NCBI GenBank assembly: GCA_050012355.1
Contig: JBEKHI010000445.1
Span: 1 to 6,576, forward strand
DNA length: 6,576 nucleotides
Source: JBEKHI01 sp050012355
Lineage (GTDB): Bacteria > Actinomycetota > Actinomycetes > Streptosporangiales > Streptosporangiaceae
Direction of reading: 5' to 3'
The position numbers were made by a program, and so were the translations under genes. Each line of letters starts with the position of its first letter. Positions within the stretch are counted from its first letter, which is position 1. Positions 6,501 to 6,576 of the stretch are shown here, one piece after another. Below the pieces are notes generated by a model, which was not told where the DNA came from, made no database searches, and was given only the letters and a program-made list of their open reading frames with translations.

Positions 6501-6576
6501 GCTGTGCAGGAGATGCAGCGCCAGACGGCCGAGGCGCACATGCACTTCCAGCGCGTGCTGGCAGACTCCCACCAAG
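3567..6576 (+). CDS. PfaA/HglE-like iterative type I synthase, KS-AT portion (3' end outside window)
   Basis: An open frame of 1003 codons runs off the right edge. Residues about 12-465 are a PUFA-synthase-type ketosynthase: IAVVGLAALMPGA at the start, FPGLLSNVVAGRIANRLDL, the nucleophile in DAACASS (Cys210), EAHGTATRAGD (His345), KSQIGHTKAAAG (His386) and FGFGGANYHVAL at its end (452-463). After a linker, residues about 575-875 are an acyltransferase with GQGSQ (580-584), the catalytic serine in GHSLGE (Ser666), AAFHS (His771) and FIEVGAGSAL (843-852). Phe770 before His771 suggests malonyl-CoA. A Pro/Ala-rich linker (about 929-967) then leads to a helix starting TAQWLTAVQEMQRQTAEAH (973 on). 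In PfaA and HglE relatives, carrier domains and a ketoreductase follow this point; they are not visible here. Role: loading and repeated condensation of malonyl units to build a long acyl chain, with PfaD as partner. All KS and AT catalytic residues are present. The product cannot be deduced. Confidence 0.92.
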   Translation, partial: MASNGRPGQAPIAVVGLAALMPGARDTAEFWHNIVTGRDLITEVPPGRWPAEEFYDPDPSTPDTTYSRRGAFLPEIEFDPLAHGLPPATLAAIDPAQLLGLTVADALLADLDQNLAAPLDRERVSVILGSSTLSRVGTMDARIQRPLWLKALREQGIEEAQAREVCDRIAEQYVPWQEDSFPGLLSNVVAGRIANRLDLHGTNCTVDAACASSLAAVSAAVNELALGKADLVVTGGVDVTNNPLMYVCFSKTPALSPTGDARPFSEDADGTLLGEGLAMLGLRRLDAAERDGDRIYAVIRGLGTSSDGRGGAIYAPMAAGQVRALRRAYETAGYGPDTVELVEAHGTATRAGDAAEFESLRQVFGETGRPDGGWCALGTVKSQIGHTKAAAGAAGLIKAVLALHQRVLPPTIKVRKPNPGLGIENSPFYLNTAVRPWTRRADHARRASVSSFGFGGANYHVALEEYDGGDASRGRRVRAAASELVLVSGDSPQDLLARLLDGRSVPALAELAAESRRDFDPGQRCRLAVVATDAGDLREKLDRAAAMVSRQPDAPFALPGGVCYDQGPADPGRVAFVFPGQGSQYTGMGGDIAMAFPAAQNVWDFAADLGDIVFPVPVFTDEQRAAQELRLTDTRWAQPALAAHSLSMLALLKSIGVEPDCAAGHSLGELVALHAAGAMDAESLLRLARRRGELLARIDAEPGTMLAVGVDADAAASAIKESAIADLWLANINAPRQTVVSGTVRAIEALHGRLSSAGITARRLAVSAAFHSSLARSAVGPLREFLERLELTAPRIDVYGNADAAIYPSEPDAIRRTLAEHPAAPVRFLDQIEAMYADGVRTFIEVGAGSALTGLIRAILGDRDHVAVSLDKRGRDGVTAWHEAVGRLAVHGVPMDLTRLSPDWQPAASEPAPRAARPRMSVRINGAGYTPPSAQKPMQAPPTPPAPPVPAAHALPASISLEPAAPMTEPDPTAQWLTAVQEMQRQTAEAHMHFQRVLADSHQ

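Noticed and set aside
5649..6575. A 308-codon minus-strand open frame opposite the AT domain
   Set aside because: Arg/His/Gly-rich low-complexity translation without motifs, antisense to a well-conserved acyltransferase.
1929..6576. Trans-AT polyketide synthase with PfaD-like trans-acting ER
   Set aside because: PfaD homologues do occur in trans-AT systems, but this synthase carries its own complete AT with GHSLGE and AAFH, and its KS has PUFA-synthase features.
3567..6576. Enediyne polyketide synthase (PKSE)
   Set aside because: The KS-AT order is shared, but the directly adjacent pfaD and the PfaA-like KS motifs fit PUFA/HglE-type systems better. The distinguishing downstream domains are outside the window, so this is not fully excluded.
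1..6576. tRNA, rRNA, CRISPR array, insertion sequence or integrase
   Set aside because: No cloverleaf-like segment, regularly spaced repeats, transposase motifs or terminal repeats were seen.

Overview
The window is very GC-rich, with codons ending almost always in G or C. Together with the gene types (a STAND/NB-ARC regulator and a type I polyketide-type synthase), this points to an actinomycete, probably a Streptomyces-like or other secondary-metabolite-rich soil genus. The species cannot be read from the sequence.

The layout is two divergent transcription units around a control region of about 260 bp. To the left, on the minus strand, is one large gene (start codon at 1667, running off the window at base 1). 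It encodes an XRE-type helix-turn-helix regulator joined to an NB-ARC ATPase switch and the beginning of a TPR-like sensor region. Between 1668 and 1928 lies the shared intergenic region. It contains a GC-rich 9-bp stem-loop, an AT-rich island with a candidate sigma-70-like promoter, and a perfect 9-bp inverted repeat whose arms bracket that promoter. To the right, on the plus strand, is a tight two-gene operon. The first gene encodes a complete PfaD-family FMN enoyl reductase (about 1929-3530). After 36 bp comes the first 1003 codons of a PfaA/HglE-like iterative type I synthase (3567 to the window edge), containing a complete ketosynthase and a complete acyltransferase, then a proline-rich linker and a helix where carrier-protein domains would be expected to begin.

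The most likely reading is the left part of a 'secondary lipid' / polyunsaturated-fatty-acid-synthase-like gene cluster. The large enzyme would load malonyl units through its own AT and condense them on its KS. PfaD would act in trans to reduce selected double bonds. The divergent NB-ARC regulator would be the local switch. Enzyme identities rest on clear sequence motifs; the product, the regulation and the rest of the cluster are inference. Both outer genes are cut by the window ends, so their C-termini and any downstream PfaB/PfaC-like, carrier-protein, KR, DH or PPTase genes are not visible.
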